Below are positions 33,916 to 46,800 of a DNA stretch of 64,000 nt, in pieces; position 1 is the first letter of the stretch; every line of letters starts with the position of its first letter. The stretch is from the NCBI GenBank assembly GCA_024036415.1, contig JAMWET010004999.1, positions 165,001 to 229,000 of the forward strand, given 5' to 3'. Source of the stretch: Prochilodus magdalenae (lineage: Eukaryota; Chordata; Actinopteri; Characiformes; Prochilodontidae). The position numbers were made by a program, and so were the translations under genes. The notes beneath the pieces are model-generated. The model searched no databases, was not told the DNA's origin, and saw nothing but the letters and a program-made list of their open reading frames with translations.

Positions 33916-34014
33916 AGTTTCGGTTTTGTCATCGGGAGCTGGTGTCGGAGAGCCGGATGTTGATGTAGTTTCGGTTTTGTTTCGCTGTGGCTGATACAGA
34001 GTTTCGCTTTTCAT
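33916..34014 (-). promoter_or_regulatory. Gene C promoter: one strong ISRE plus two ISRE-like repeats
   Basis: At 34000-34013 the minus strand reads TGAAAAGCGAAACT, an exact match to GAAANNGAAACT, 104 bp before the ATG. At 33916-33929 and 33967-33979 the minus strand reads AAAACCGAAACT, one base from consensus. These two lie in imperfect tandem copies of a ~51-bp segment, so the sites were multiplied by local duplication. No TATA box is visible. IRF/ISGF3 control is inferred. Confidence 0.72.
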
Positions 34015-34116
34015 GTTTAGCCTAACAGCAGCGCGACAGCTTCTCAGCATCGGTCAGTTCAGACAGCTCGCGGCGCGTGTTGTACTGGCAGCAGGTTTAA
34101 ACCCTCCTCGGTACAG

Positions 34117-34482
34117 ATGATTTACTGGGGTGAACTGAGCTCTCCGGAGTGCGCCGGCGCGGATCCGAGGTTTGGGGAAGGATTGAAGCGCATGATCGGC
34201 TCCGACAGACTCTCCGGGCTCTCTGTTAAACACAGCCTGTTGGCGCTTCTCACACCTGACGGAAAGGTGGCTGTAGTTTCACCGAATGGACAGAGTGAAA
34301 AAGGACAGAGGAAAACACAGACGAATGGAGGAGGAGAGGCGAAGAGTCTGAGTAATCGTGAGTGTAAATAGAGTCCTGTCTGGTTATTGTTATACCACTT
34401 CTGCTTTACAACACAGCATACAGGACAAATAACACAGAACTCCACTTAAATACACCATTAAATGATTATTATTAATATTAGA

Positions 34483-34546
<64 letters not shown>

Positions 34547-34550
34547 TAGT

Positions 34551-34617
<67 letters not shown>

Positions 34618-34804
34618 TTTATTGATCCCAAAGAAAATTTAGCAGCCAGTTTCAAAATACTTTCTAATTATTAATAAAGCATCTCAAAATTATGAGAAAG
34701 ATTTTTAAATTCATTAGATAATATCTCAAAATAATGGCATAGTATTTCGACATAATGGCAAAACAGTTCACTTAATATTGTTAATAATACTAACATTAAT
34801 ATTG

Positions 34805-34836
<32 letters not shown>

Positions 34837-37800
34837 CATCAACAACAATAACAAAAGTAGTATTATAATAGTAGTATAATGTGCTGAATTCGTTTTTTTC
34901 TTTCATAAAATTGTAATGGAAATGTTTAATGTTAAATAGTTTCTGAATATTTCAGTGGCTGAGATGCATACACTGTCAAAAGTGAAATGTTGAATTTACT
35001 TAATATGTTATTGTTATGTTAATGTTATTTTCATGTATAACCCAAAAATGAAATGTTGGATTAAATTACAAATGTTATCCCGAGTGGGTCCATGCTGTTG
35101 TGTTAAGGAGCTTTCTAGATGTTTGTTTGAGGAATATAAATAATAATAAATAATTCATGTTTATTTATAGAGCTCTTTTCAGCTCAAAGTGCTTTACAGA
35201 CAGTCAACATCAGTACTTTAAAGGAATACTACTACTGCTACTTACACACATATATTCATATACATACACGTATATATACATACACACACACATACAAATA
35301 CACATACACACACACATATACACTGAAGACAAAACCGAATAATGAAGTTAATGAAGTTGCTTTGAACTGTTCTCTAAGGCATGCTTCGCTTATAAAGTCA
35401 GAATGAAAAGTACACACAACAGGACGGCCTCATATATTTATTATACATTTAAATGTATATATTTATATTATTTTGGTGCAGTGAAAAGGCCCGTCTCTGC
35501 TTACATCACAAACCTGAATCTTTCACATGTCTCACAATGTCAAACCTACAGACAGAGTTTCATTCCTGTCAGTTGCTTCCTTCTGGGTGTAGCTATTTGT
35601 TTGACGATGAGTGCAAATAGAGCAACAGTACAAACAAATATCCTTTTTTTCAGGATTTATTTTACCATTAAAAGGGAAAATTCAGCATCTCAGTAGTGGA
35701 AAGCACCATGTGGTGCTTGTGTCACAGGAAGGGACTGTGGGGGAGTGGAGTGAGCAGGCCTTCAAGGCCAGGTGAGTGTCAATATAACTAGTGTGTACAG
35801 GGCTGGGTATTAAACTGTGATAACTCCTTGTCTAGCTGTGTCCATAATGCATGTCTTCTCTTTGCATGTATAGGGCCTTCAGCAGCTTGACTAACAGACT
35901 GATTGCACAAGTCGCATGTGGAAATGATCACTCAGTTGTGCTCACCCAAGGTAACGTTATATTCATGCTGATGAACCCACCGCTCACATAGTACAACTAA
36001 GCCGTCATGATATGTCCTGTTGAACTGGACACTTCCTGATACTGACACTGATACTTCCTGGTTTTTAATATGGTCAGTATCTTGATTATAAAAGCTGAAT
36101 ACTGTGATTCTGTTCTACTAGATGATAACTGTTATTGACTTTTGTACATATACAGTAATTCAAAATGTGATGCCTGCAACACATTCCAAGTAGTCGGTCC
36201 AGAGCATCTGTACCACTGCTTTGCATCACCTTTCCCTCTCAGAGCCTGTAATAATCATCCAGGAACTCAAAACACAATCTGATCCAGCTTTACATTTTCT
36301 GTTTAATGAGCCACATGATCTCAATGAGACACGTTCCAGGAATACAGGGAGATCCACATTCTCTGATTACACAGCTTCACTGCTCCTGTGCCCCATTCAG
36401 AATGTTTCGTGGTGTCCTGATGTTGAAATAATCATGATTGTCCGACGACGTTTATAGACGACATCTAAAAGCCCAGAATGTTCAGTGGTGGGTGTCAAGC
36501 ATTACTGAGCCCGTGTGGGGATTTCTGTCACAGAATCATGCTGTTTTGTAATGTAAAGGGGTCAAAGGTCATAAGCATTCATTAGTGGTATTCGTCCTTG
36601 CACAGATTCTCAGATATGCCTAAATCATTAGTTAACAACATGGACAGTAGGGGGTGAAATAACTTTCTAAAGGACATATTTTTGAACTGCTGATTTTTTT
36701 CAAATGCATTATTGGTAAAGTGGCAAGCCTCGAGCCTTTCTTGCTCACCCAGGAGTTTTATGGCCATTCATCAATGCTCCTTCAATAACCATGCATAATT
36801 ATATCACCTGTTTAAGACGTTCTTTGAGCGTTTCGCGATACTCCTAGCCTTTACCCGCTCCTGTTTTGTTGGAATGTGTGCAGGCCTGTCTTAATGAACA
36901 CATATTTTCCACAACAATGACTACAACAGTTTTCATTCAAATACAGGTCAAATTGAATTTATAAATCACTGCTTTTGGGTTTTTAATCCCCTTTTAGCAA
37001 CTGTGTCCCACCCTTTGTGGGAATATGCTTGTAATTAATAGCACTTCACATTAAGTGTTGACTAACTAACATTACATAATGCATTAACATTGGCTACAAT
37101 GCTTAATGAGTCTTAAGTAAACACGTATCACCTCCATGTGCACACTGTAAGTGGTTATTACATGTTTACTTAACATTAGTTAACCATTGTTAGTGAATTA
37201 CTTCTTGGTTAGTGGATCAACACTGAATGTAAGTGTTACCGTATTTTCTCTCAGATGGTCAGCTGTTCACATGGGGACAGAACTCCAGTGGTCAGCTGGG
37301 TTTGGGGAAAGGTGAGCCCAGCTCTCTGTCTCCTCAGCTCCTCAGATCTCTGGGTGGGATCCCACTGGCTCAGATCAGCACGGGAGGAGACCACAGCTTT
37401 GGCCTTTCTCACTCTGGAGCCGTGTTTGGATGGGGCAGGAACAGTGCCGGACAGCTGGGCCTCGGGGACAGGGAAGGTATGGAATTCTCTATACTGGTTC
37501 AGGGGTGATGTGTATGAGTGTTAAATGACACCTGCGCTACATTTGACGGTACATCTGACGGAGATGATGCCACTGCATTTGATAAAGCTGTTGAATTCAA
37601 TCATTTGAACAATTTGCTATTGGAATTGGAGATGCTAAATTACCCTGGGTGCAAGTGTGGGTGTGTCTGTGTGTGGGTGTATATCTGCTCTGCAATTGGC
37701 TGAGCGGCCTGTCCACTGTGTTTCCTGCCTTCTGCTCATTGAGCGCAGGGATAGGCTCCAGCACCACCACAACCCAAAAGGATAAGCAGCTCAAAAGATG

Positions 37801-40800
37801 AATGTGTGACTACCATGTTTAGTGGCATCATGTTCACATTTGTCTTTTACAGATAGGTATGTTCCTGTCTGTGTGAAGAGCTTGAACCAGAAGAAGACAG
37901 TTTTCATCTCCTGTGGAGAGGACCATACTGCAGTTCTAACAAAGGTTAGTTCAGATGTGTCCACTACAGTCACTGAGGACTCGGAGCGAAGGGTCCAGAC
38001 AGTCGTGGCATATACAGTCAAATTTGCAGCCAGGTTATTGGCGGTATTATGGCTGTTTGCTTTGGAGTGCTCTTTATGTAAGGAATCCTGCATTGCAGGT
38101 CTTTCAAAACACAACTATTTGATCATGCACACAGGGCTGCCAACTCTCACACGCTGGCTGTGAGACTCACTCTTTTAAGCCTAATGGACCAGCTCACTAA
38201 TCCACGAAGAACTAATCAGCATTCACAAATGTAAAGAAAAAAAGCCTAACAGATTAGTAGAGTAGAAACCAAACAGGAGATAACAAGCACAGCAGAAACA
38301 AAGCACACAACTAGGGGTGCAAGTACACAGGGAGCAAACAAGACACACCTGGGTGTTAGACAAAAGACTTCGAGACCGACGTGTGCAGAACTAAAAACCA
38401 GGAATGGTTTATTAAAAAACAGGCAACCACAGCAAGCACCAGTACACAGCGAAACAATGGGAGAAGCTAAATCAGAGTCAGGGACAGGCGGAGGTCAGAA
38501 CCAGGTAGAACAAGCAGCGAGGGCGAACAAGTTTAAAGGGGAAAACCTAAGAGAGAAAGCAGAGGTACAAACCGTAGAGTCAGGACACGAGCAAAAGGGA
38601 TAAGGCGAAAGAGTAGTAAAGGAACGAAGGGAGCCGGAAACCAGAGTAAGACCGTACGAAGAAAGACCGCTCAGAACTGCTAACCTAGGTTTGGCAAAGC
38701 GTGAGTGTTTGAGAGTGGCTTAAATACAGGAAGTAATTGGATACAGCTGCGGTTAAAACTCGGGCAAACTAGAGTTCGACCGGGGGCGCATAGACATGAC
38801 GTCATCGAGCGCGGCCCTCTGGGAAGTGGAGTCCTGAAGAGCGGAGAAGCCGGGGAGACGCGGAGGCGTGACACTGGGGATTACCAGAGGGTGGGGCTAT
38901 AAACCACACACAGGTGATACAAATGACAAGGAGAAAGGAAATGGGAGGAGACAACAACATCAACAGAAGTGCACAGTGAGATACCCAGGCGAAGGTTAAA
39001 AAAGACAGAAACAGGAAAACCATGGAATTACAAGTACGGGGCCGGGACAGAATGGGACAGTTTGACATTTTTATGTCTCTCATAATGACTAATAAATCTG
39101 AGCACTCTTAAAGGATAGCTGGGAACAAAAAAAAAAAAAAGATGATGCAGGGAACAAATGGCTTTAAGTATAATCAGTGCCAGAAATGTATTTCCTATAT
39201 TGTATTAAAATGGATGCATTATTTCCCTTTTCAGGGAGGTGTGCTGTTCACGTTTGGGTCAGGGTGTTATGGGCAGCTTGGACACAACTCGCTCAGAGAT
39301 GAACATCGACCTCGTCTGCTGGGTGGACTCTGGGGGTCAAAAGTGACCCAAATCGCCTGTGGACGGTAAATAACTACTGCTAAGTGCTGCTGACTTGATG
39401 TGTCCTTTGGTGCCCATTATTGCTTTTTGTAAATATTTACATCCTGCATCATCCCAGATACAGACACTGGTAGCACCCTCTCCTTTCAGACCACTTTTAT
39501 ACTTTGAATTTTGGACGTCATGCACAGATATGTATGATTGTTCTTTTGAATTTAAGACATCACACACTGGCGCTGGTTGGCTCATCAAACACAATCTACT
39601 CATTTGGATGTGGAGAGCAAGGACAGCTGGGAAATGGAGAGAGAAGCAATCAGTGCGTGCCATTACCCGTACACCTGCCACCAGGTTTGTGTAGTAATAA
39701 ATTACTTTTAGAAACTGAATGGATGTATTCACTGCAGTGAAAAGCAGTTTATCATTTTACATTTATATGGAAGTTTAACCCAAAAGATAGATAGATAGAC
39801 CAGATAAAGTCAGAGATGATAGCTCAGCTGCTGCACACTTTTGGTTGGTGGACTATTGTCAGTCCAGCAGTGACACTGAGGTGTTTAAGCAGTCCAGCAG
39901 CACCGATATATCTAACTGACTTACAACACCACAACACACACTAACACACCACCACCCATCAGTCTCACTGCATTGTTGAGAATGATCCACCTGCTCTGTG
40001 GTGGTCCTGTGGGATCCCTGACCACTAAGGGGTGAAAGGGGGATAACAAAGTATGCAGAGAATCAGATGGATTACAGGATTACAGATCGAACAACAAAGT
40101 GCTCATATATCGTTGCTGTCCAAAGAAAAACAGATATCTCCAAAATGTCAACTTTACAGGAGAGGCCAAAAACCTCATAAAGTTTGAATGGAAGTCAATG
40201 GAACCAGAAGTCTTACCAAGCAGTTTTGGGTCATTTCTGTTGATCCATTCTTCATGAAATTACCACACAGTGTAAATAGCAGCTCATGTGATCAAATGAG
40301 GCATAAAAGTAAAAATCAACAAAAATGGAGATACATGTTTCTTTTTGGACAGCGGTGATATGCTAAGTGGAGCTGATAAAATGGACAATGCATCTACATG
40401 AATCTAGTTACTGGTTGGTGTGTTTCTTCTACAGATTGCTTTTAAGGTCATTTGAAGATATTTGTAGATTTGATTTGAGGTGAAGTTTACATTTTAAGAC
40501 GTATGTGCTTAATGTAAATTTAAAAATGCTGTCAGTACTAGAACCCTAAAGCCAAGTCTGCAGCTAAGGATGCACGCCGGTGATGATTCTCTGCTAGTAT
40601 TACACAGAGAGCTGTTCTGTTACGTAGGATGCTTTGAATGTAGTCACACTCTCTTTGTTTGTTAGAAACTGAAGGACTCGGCTGGTGCATCTATCGAGAC
40701 CTTTAGTCTCCCTGATTCCATTAAAACGCTGTTGTTGTGTTACTAAGCTGTTACGTATCAGTGCAGCCTGTTCAGGCCATCTCAGACACGTTTGAGTGCG

Positions 40801-43800
40801 GTCTGAGTAAAGCCTTCATAAAGGAGCAAGGAAGATGTCTCCTACCTCTATAGCATCTTTAGCTTTGAGTAATGTCAAAGAGGTTTATTCCACAGGTGGA
40901 GCCTTATTGTAGCCACACCCCTGTATTTTAAAGCAGGAAGTTTTGAAGTAAGCCTTTCCCCAAATTTGAAAATCGTTGTGGAGCATTAAGAACCGTCACC
41001 ACTGAAACATGTTTTCTGCAATTAAGTAATAGAAAAAAAAATTAGAGTTTTAATCAAAACAAATATATGTATAGTATGAGTTTGTGTATGAGCAGCTGTT
41101 CAAATACTGACTAACATAGTGTTATGATGACTTTGAACCGAATGATCCAGAATGACCCATATAACTACATAATTGTGATGTTATTAAACAGAATCCAAGC
41201 CTAATCAGACAGTCGAGACAATCATGGCTGGAGGAAATCTTTCTGTGGTCTGTTGCAAGGTGAGCAGGAGTCTTCTGTAGCTTAAGTCAGTTTTTCTTCT
41301 TGAAGTCTGTAGATACACATACACTGTTCTGTCATTTAACCGTGGTAAATGCTCTGTTGTTGCTCTAAGGCTGGTGAGCTCATCTCAGCACGGTCATGCA
41401 CAGGGACAGCGGGACTCGATGATGAAATGATTGACAGATGGATTCTGGGCTGTGAAAAAGAAAAAGCATGGAAAACTGTGAAGAGGTAAATGTGATTGCA
41501 CATGCACACTTCCCTAGACCACAAGACAATAGACCATCTGGTGGTCATAATTAGTATATTATAATACTAATTAGAGTGTTCATGACTGGCGGATGAGTGA
41601 CATGGGGCGCTGACATCATTTGGAGGTGCATTATGGGAGATGAATCTGTTGGATGCAGCGGAAGAACCTGGAAGCGTGATATATTAGGTTTTAAAGCATC
41701 CTCTGCAGGAAAGGAGCCTATGTGTGGCATTTTCAGCAACTTTTACTGCACTTTTTTAATTGTCTAACATATTGAAAAAAATAGACATCCCATCCAAACT
41801 TTTGGAAAAAGTATTTTCCCCCCTGTGTTTATCCCCCAGTTCAGCAAATCATCAGTATTCAGATGCAATAAAATGTTCTGTGTAGAGAATGGGATTATTT
41901 TCACAAAACCCGAACTGCTGAACTGAGTTAACAGAAGCCAGTTCAGTCTGAGCATTCCCAACTTATGTTGCTCTTTGACAAGCTATTGCACAAACACAGC
42001 TTAGCTGCTTGACATATTTCTCCTTAGCATGGAAAATGGCTAAAGGAGAAGGAGAGTGTAAAAGCAATATTACATTAATGTCCAGCAGCCAAACATAATG
42101 ATCATTACCAGTCTGAGGATTTATAACAACATTTGATTCTGATCATTTCATGCTGATAAGTACAAAAACCCATTTTATTAATGAATAGTTTTATTCTGGA
42201 CCTTCAGTGATGCCCTACATGAGTCATCCTGTTAGTGGCAGCACCATTGACAGACATCGGCTGCACCACGCAGGACTATATGCACACAGATTCTTACAAT
42301 GGCTGCCTTTAACACCATGTCATAGTTGCCAAAGACTGCAATGGTGTCGTGCCAGACTGTCATGGAGTGACTCAGAACAGCAGCGTCGTAATAAGTGCCA
42401 GGTCCCGCTTTTGTCTTAATGGAGACGACCAAAAAATCTGTGTGTGGATGCACCGTGGTGAGTGCTGAGATGAACGGTTTGTTGTAACTAGAAGGCCTGG
42501 TGTCACTCCACCTCTATCCCTACTGCACAGTCTGTGGGAACTGTTTGAGAATATTCAAGCTGCATGGGACAGATTATTGCAGGACACCATTAGGAACTTC
42601 TACAACTCCATGCTGTGGCTCTACGACTCCATGCACATGGCTGAAGACCAAGCCTTGAAAAGCGTGGTCTCTGACGTTTACAGGACTGTAGTTTCTGGTT
42701 ATAGTTTGACTATAATTTGGATCATTTCTTGAATTAAAGCTGAATGTACTAACTAGAATCTGTTGATAGATAGAATATTCTATAATAACACAATTATTTT
42801 GAAACAACATAATAAAGTATTAGTAATAATTCTCAATGTGTAAATGTTAATGCTGTGTCTCCTCACGTAAGACCATCTATCCAGCTCATTAGTTTCTCTG
42901 TCTTGTTAGAGAAATCAAGAGAATGTTCTCATCAGCGTCGTGCATCAACGGCAGTTTCATTGACAAAAGGTATGGAAGGATTTTGTGGCTCTTTTTTCCA
43001 GAACTGTTTCAGCATATTCATCTCCGATGTTGTTCATGTGTTTCATTAGCGGCAATAAACATTATAAAACGTCAGAAGGACAGTCTGGTCTGGATTTGTC
43101 TTTGGCTCGTCTTGCTTTTGAGAGGCTGGCCCGGAAGCAGAAGGTTCTGTTGGAGGTATGGCTGTGTCGATAACACGTTATACACCAGATTTTATTTTTT
43201 AGTAGCAGTGATGTTGATACAGACAGTGAAGAGTTTGTATAGAAGTAGATCTGTGACTATGAGGCTGAATTCAAAGGTTGAATTCTCTTCTCAGGTGGAA
43301 AGTGTGGTGGAGCGGGATCTACTCCCGTCTCTGGGCTCCACCACTGCTGGTGTAGAAGCTCTGAGGGTGTACCTTATCCTGCCGGAGCTCCTTAGAGTGC
43401 TGAACAAGGGACAACGTGGCACGAATCTCACTGTAGCGCTGGCTTCTGCCATTTTAAAACTGGATCAGGAATCAATGAGAGTAATTGGTAGGTCTCCATT
43501 TAGAGATCTTACAGACCTTACAAGAAGAAATAAAGTCAGAAGAATCTCAGATTTCCTTGATACAAGATGTCCTTGAGGATAGGACATAATCCCCACAAGG
43601 ACAACATATAATAATAGGTCAACACAGTTATTGACAAAAGTGTGTAGAAGTGTTGGTGTAACCGAAATTTGGTGTGGTCCTTTTAGGATGAAATAGATGC
43701 TCAGCTGACTCTCCATAACAACATATCAATTCAGTACATTACTGAGGGACATTTATTAATAATCTGCTGAATTCAGTTGTGTTTTTCCTATATCTGGAGT

Positions 43801-46800
43801 CACAATGTTCATACGTATCTGTAGATGATCACGCGAGAAGTCTGACACCATCCTGCAACTGGAGTATAACTGGATTAAGTTTGGATTATTGTCAGGGTTA
43901 GGGTTAGGAATAGGTAGGTGGGTGGGTAGGTAGGTGGGTATGTAGGTAGATGGTTAGGTAGATAGGAAAGTGGATTGATAGGTAGGTGGGTAGGTAGGTA
44001 TGTAGGTAGATGGTAGATAGGTGGGTGGGTAGGTGGGTGAGAGGCAGGTAGGTGGATGGGTGGGTAGGTAGGTAGATATGTAGGTGGGTAGGTAGGTAGG
44101 TGGCTGGGTAGGTAGGTGGCTGGGTAGGTAGGTAGATAGATGGGTAGGTAGGTAGGTAGGTAGATAGGTATGTGGGTAGGTAGATAGGCAGGTGGGCAAA
44201 TGGGTAGGTAGGTAGGTAGATAGGTAGGTGGGTAGGTGAACAAATGGGTAGGTAGGTAGGTAGATAGGTAGGTGGGTAGGTGAACAAATGGGTAGGTAGG
44301 TAGGTAGATGGGTAGGTAGGTATGTAGATAGGTAGGTGAGTAGGTAGATAGGTGGGTAGATAAGTAGGTAGATAATTAGGTAGGTAGGTGGATAGCTAGG
44401 TGGTTAGGTAGGTGGTTAGGTGAGTAGATAGGTATGTGGTAGGTGGGTTGATGGGAAGTTACGTAAATAGATGGGTAGGTAGGTATGTAGATAGGTAGGT
44501 ATGTAGATAGGTAGGTGGCTAGGTAGGTATGTAGATAGGTAGGTGGGTAGGTAGGTCTGTAGATAGGTAGGTGGGTTGGTTAGGTATGTAGATAGGTAGG
44601 TGGGTAGGTAGGTATGTAGATAGGTAGGTGGGTAGGTAGGTAGGTAGGTGGGTAGGTATGTAGATAGGTAGGTGGGTAGGTAGGTAGGTAGGTAGGTAGG
44701 TAGGTAGGTATGTAGATAGGTAGGTAAAGTGTGTAGTGTACAGGCATATGGGTAGGTAGGTGGATGGGTACGTATGTGGGTAGGTAGGTAGGTGGGGAGG
44801 TAGGTATGTAGATAGGTAGGTGGGTGGGTAGGTAGGTATGTAGATGGGTAGGTAAAGTGTGTAGTGTACAGGTAGATGGGTAGGTAGGTGGATGGGTACG
44901 TATGTGGGTAGGTAGGTAGGTGGGGAGGTAGGTATGTAGATAGGTAGGTGGGTGGGTAGGTAGGTATGTAGATGGGTAGGTAAAGTGTGTAGTGTACAGG
45001 TAGATGGGTAGGTAGGTGGATGGGTACGTATGTGGGTAGGTAGGTAGGTGGGGAGGTAGGTATGTAGATAGGTAGGTGGGTAGGTAGGTAGATGGGTAGG
45101 TAGGTGGATGGGTACGTATGTGGGTAGGTAGGTAGGTGGGGAGGTAGGTATGTAGATAGGTAGGTGGGTGGGTAGGTAGGTATGTAGATGGGTAGGTAAA
45201 GTGTGTAGTGTACATGACGGTTTAAACAGCCCAGAAGCTGTACATATTCCTTTGTTTGTGAACTCTCCTCAGGAGGCCTGTGGACCACCCTGCCCTACTG
45301 CTACTACAGAACACTGGTGAAGATCTTTAACTCAGTATGTGGACACTTTATGTCCCAAATGACAAACAAGATATGCAACCACTGGGATGAAACATCACCT
45401 CTACTAAACATCCTCCAGGAACTGTATGATGTAAGGATTAATAATGATCTTTTCCTTTTATCACTCTCTCCATTTTCACACTCGCACACACGTCCTGACA
45501 GACAGACTTTTCTCACGTAACATAAACATCTAATCATATAATGTTGCTGACAAACTGCTCCTGTGTGAGAAGTTAATGACTTCATTCATATTATTATCTA
45601 ACAATGTAAAATGAGGATCAGATTAATATAAAATTATGCCGTGCTGTAATAAAAACAAAGCTGTTTTAAAATAATATTAATAGGATGATGTGATCATATT
45701 TTTAATATTATCTAATAATTCAGTACCACTAACAGATTCTTATTATGTAATAATTATGATAGTTATTATACTATCATTATCTAATGACTTAATGCTTTTA
45801 TCAGATTTATCAGATGTATCTTATAGTTTCATGTTGTTATCTGGTTATTATTATATTATTTATTATTATATTATTATTTGAAAATTAAATGCCATTATTA
45901 TTTTATCATTGCTGTCATTGCTGTGTATTATTATAATTGTATGTCATTATTTGATTGTTGTTATGACTGTCATTGTGTCATTGATGTATTATATATGTGG
46001 CAATATTGAGACATTCGGCTGTGTTTTAAACTGTGACACAGATTAATAGTAGGAGAGCCGCTCAGGTGATAGAGGACCATTTCTGCATTCAAGAGCTCTC
46101 TGACTTCTTCAACTCAGTAAGTGCTGAACTAATTCCACAGCAATTAATATTCATATACTCCTTTAGAAATGTGTGATATGCCAGTGCCTGCCCAATGTAA
46201 CTGGAGGTCCTTTTCTGAAGTCCTTCTCTTTAAGCATACATACAAATTAGCTGGAATAAAATATATAATACAAATAACTGCTGAAAGCTTGACGTTCGTT
46301 TAATAACTGTATTTTGTGTTCACTCAAGTTTCTTTATCTGGTATTAAAATTAGTCAGATGATCTGTTGAAAAAACTGCTGAAAGTTTGACGTTCTGTAGA
46401 TCACTGTAGTAATGTTACTGTCTTCACAGATTCCATTGTATCCTGGAGATCAGCAAAAAGCTGCAGTGCTGCAGAACTTTATGGTATTCAGTCTTGGTTC
46501 ACTTGAGCAGGATTATTCTGTCTTCCTGTTTATATTGGTTTACATGTATTTATTTATGTCCCTTGTTCAGACGAATGTCGACATCCTTCGCAGTTATCCT
46601 TTCATACTTGACATGAGCTCTAAATGCAAACTTTTCAGAGTAAGTTAACTCACCCAGTCACACGACACAGAAGCTATAATCAAATCCGTTCTGTTAGTCT
46701 GTCTTTGTTGTATGAACGCTTCACTCTTTTCTTATTTTGTGTCTTAAGTGTTTGCAGGGAAGACAAAAGTGGTCAGCAGTTTTACAGCCCGCTGGAAACC

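Noticed and set aside
33838..34050. Minus-strand Thr/Pro-rich 70-residue frame
   Set aside because: It overlaps the tandemly repeated promoter of gene C. The regulatory reading (ISREs) explains the repetition better.
43893..43908. Interstitial telomere repeat (GGGTTAGGGTTAGG)
   Set aside because: Only about two units beside a G-rich array; more likely a chance variant than a fusion scar.
43875..45288. Long minus-strand open frames rich in [13 protein letters not shown]
   Set aside because: They are translations of the GGTA tetranucleotide array, which has no stops in that frame. They have no codon or domain signal.
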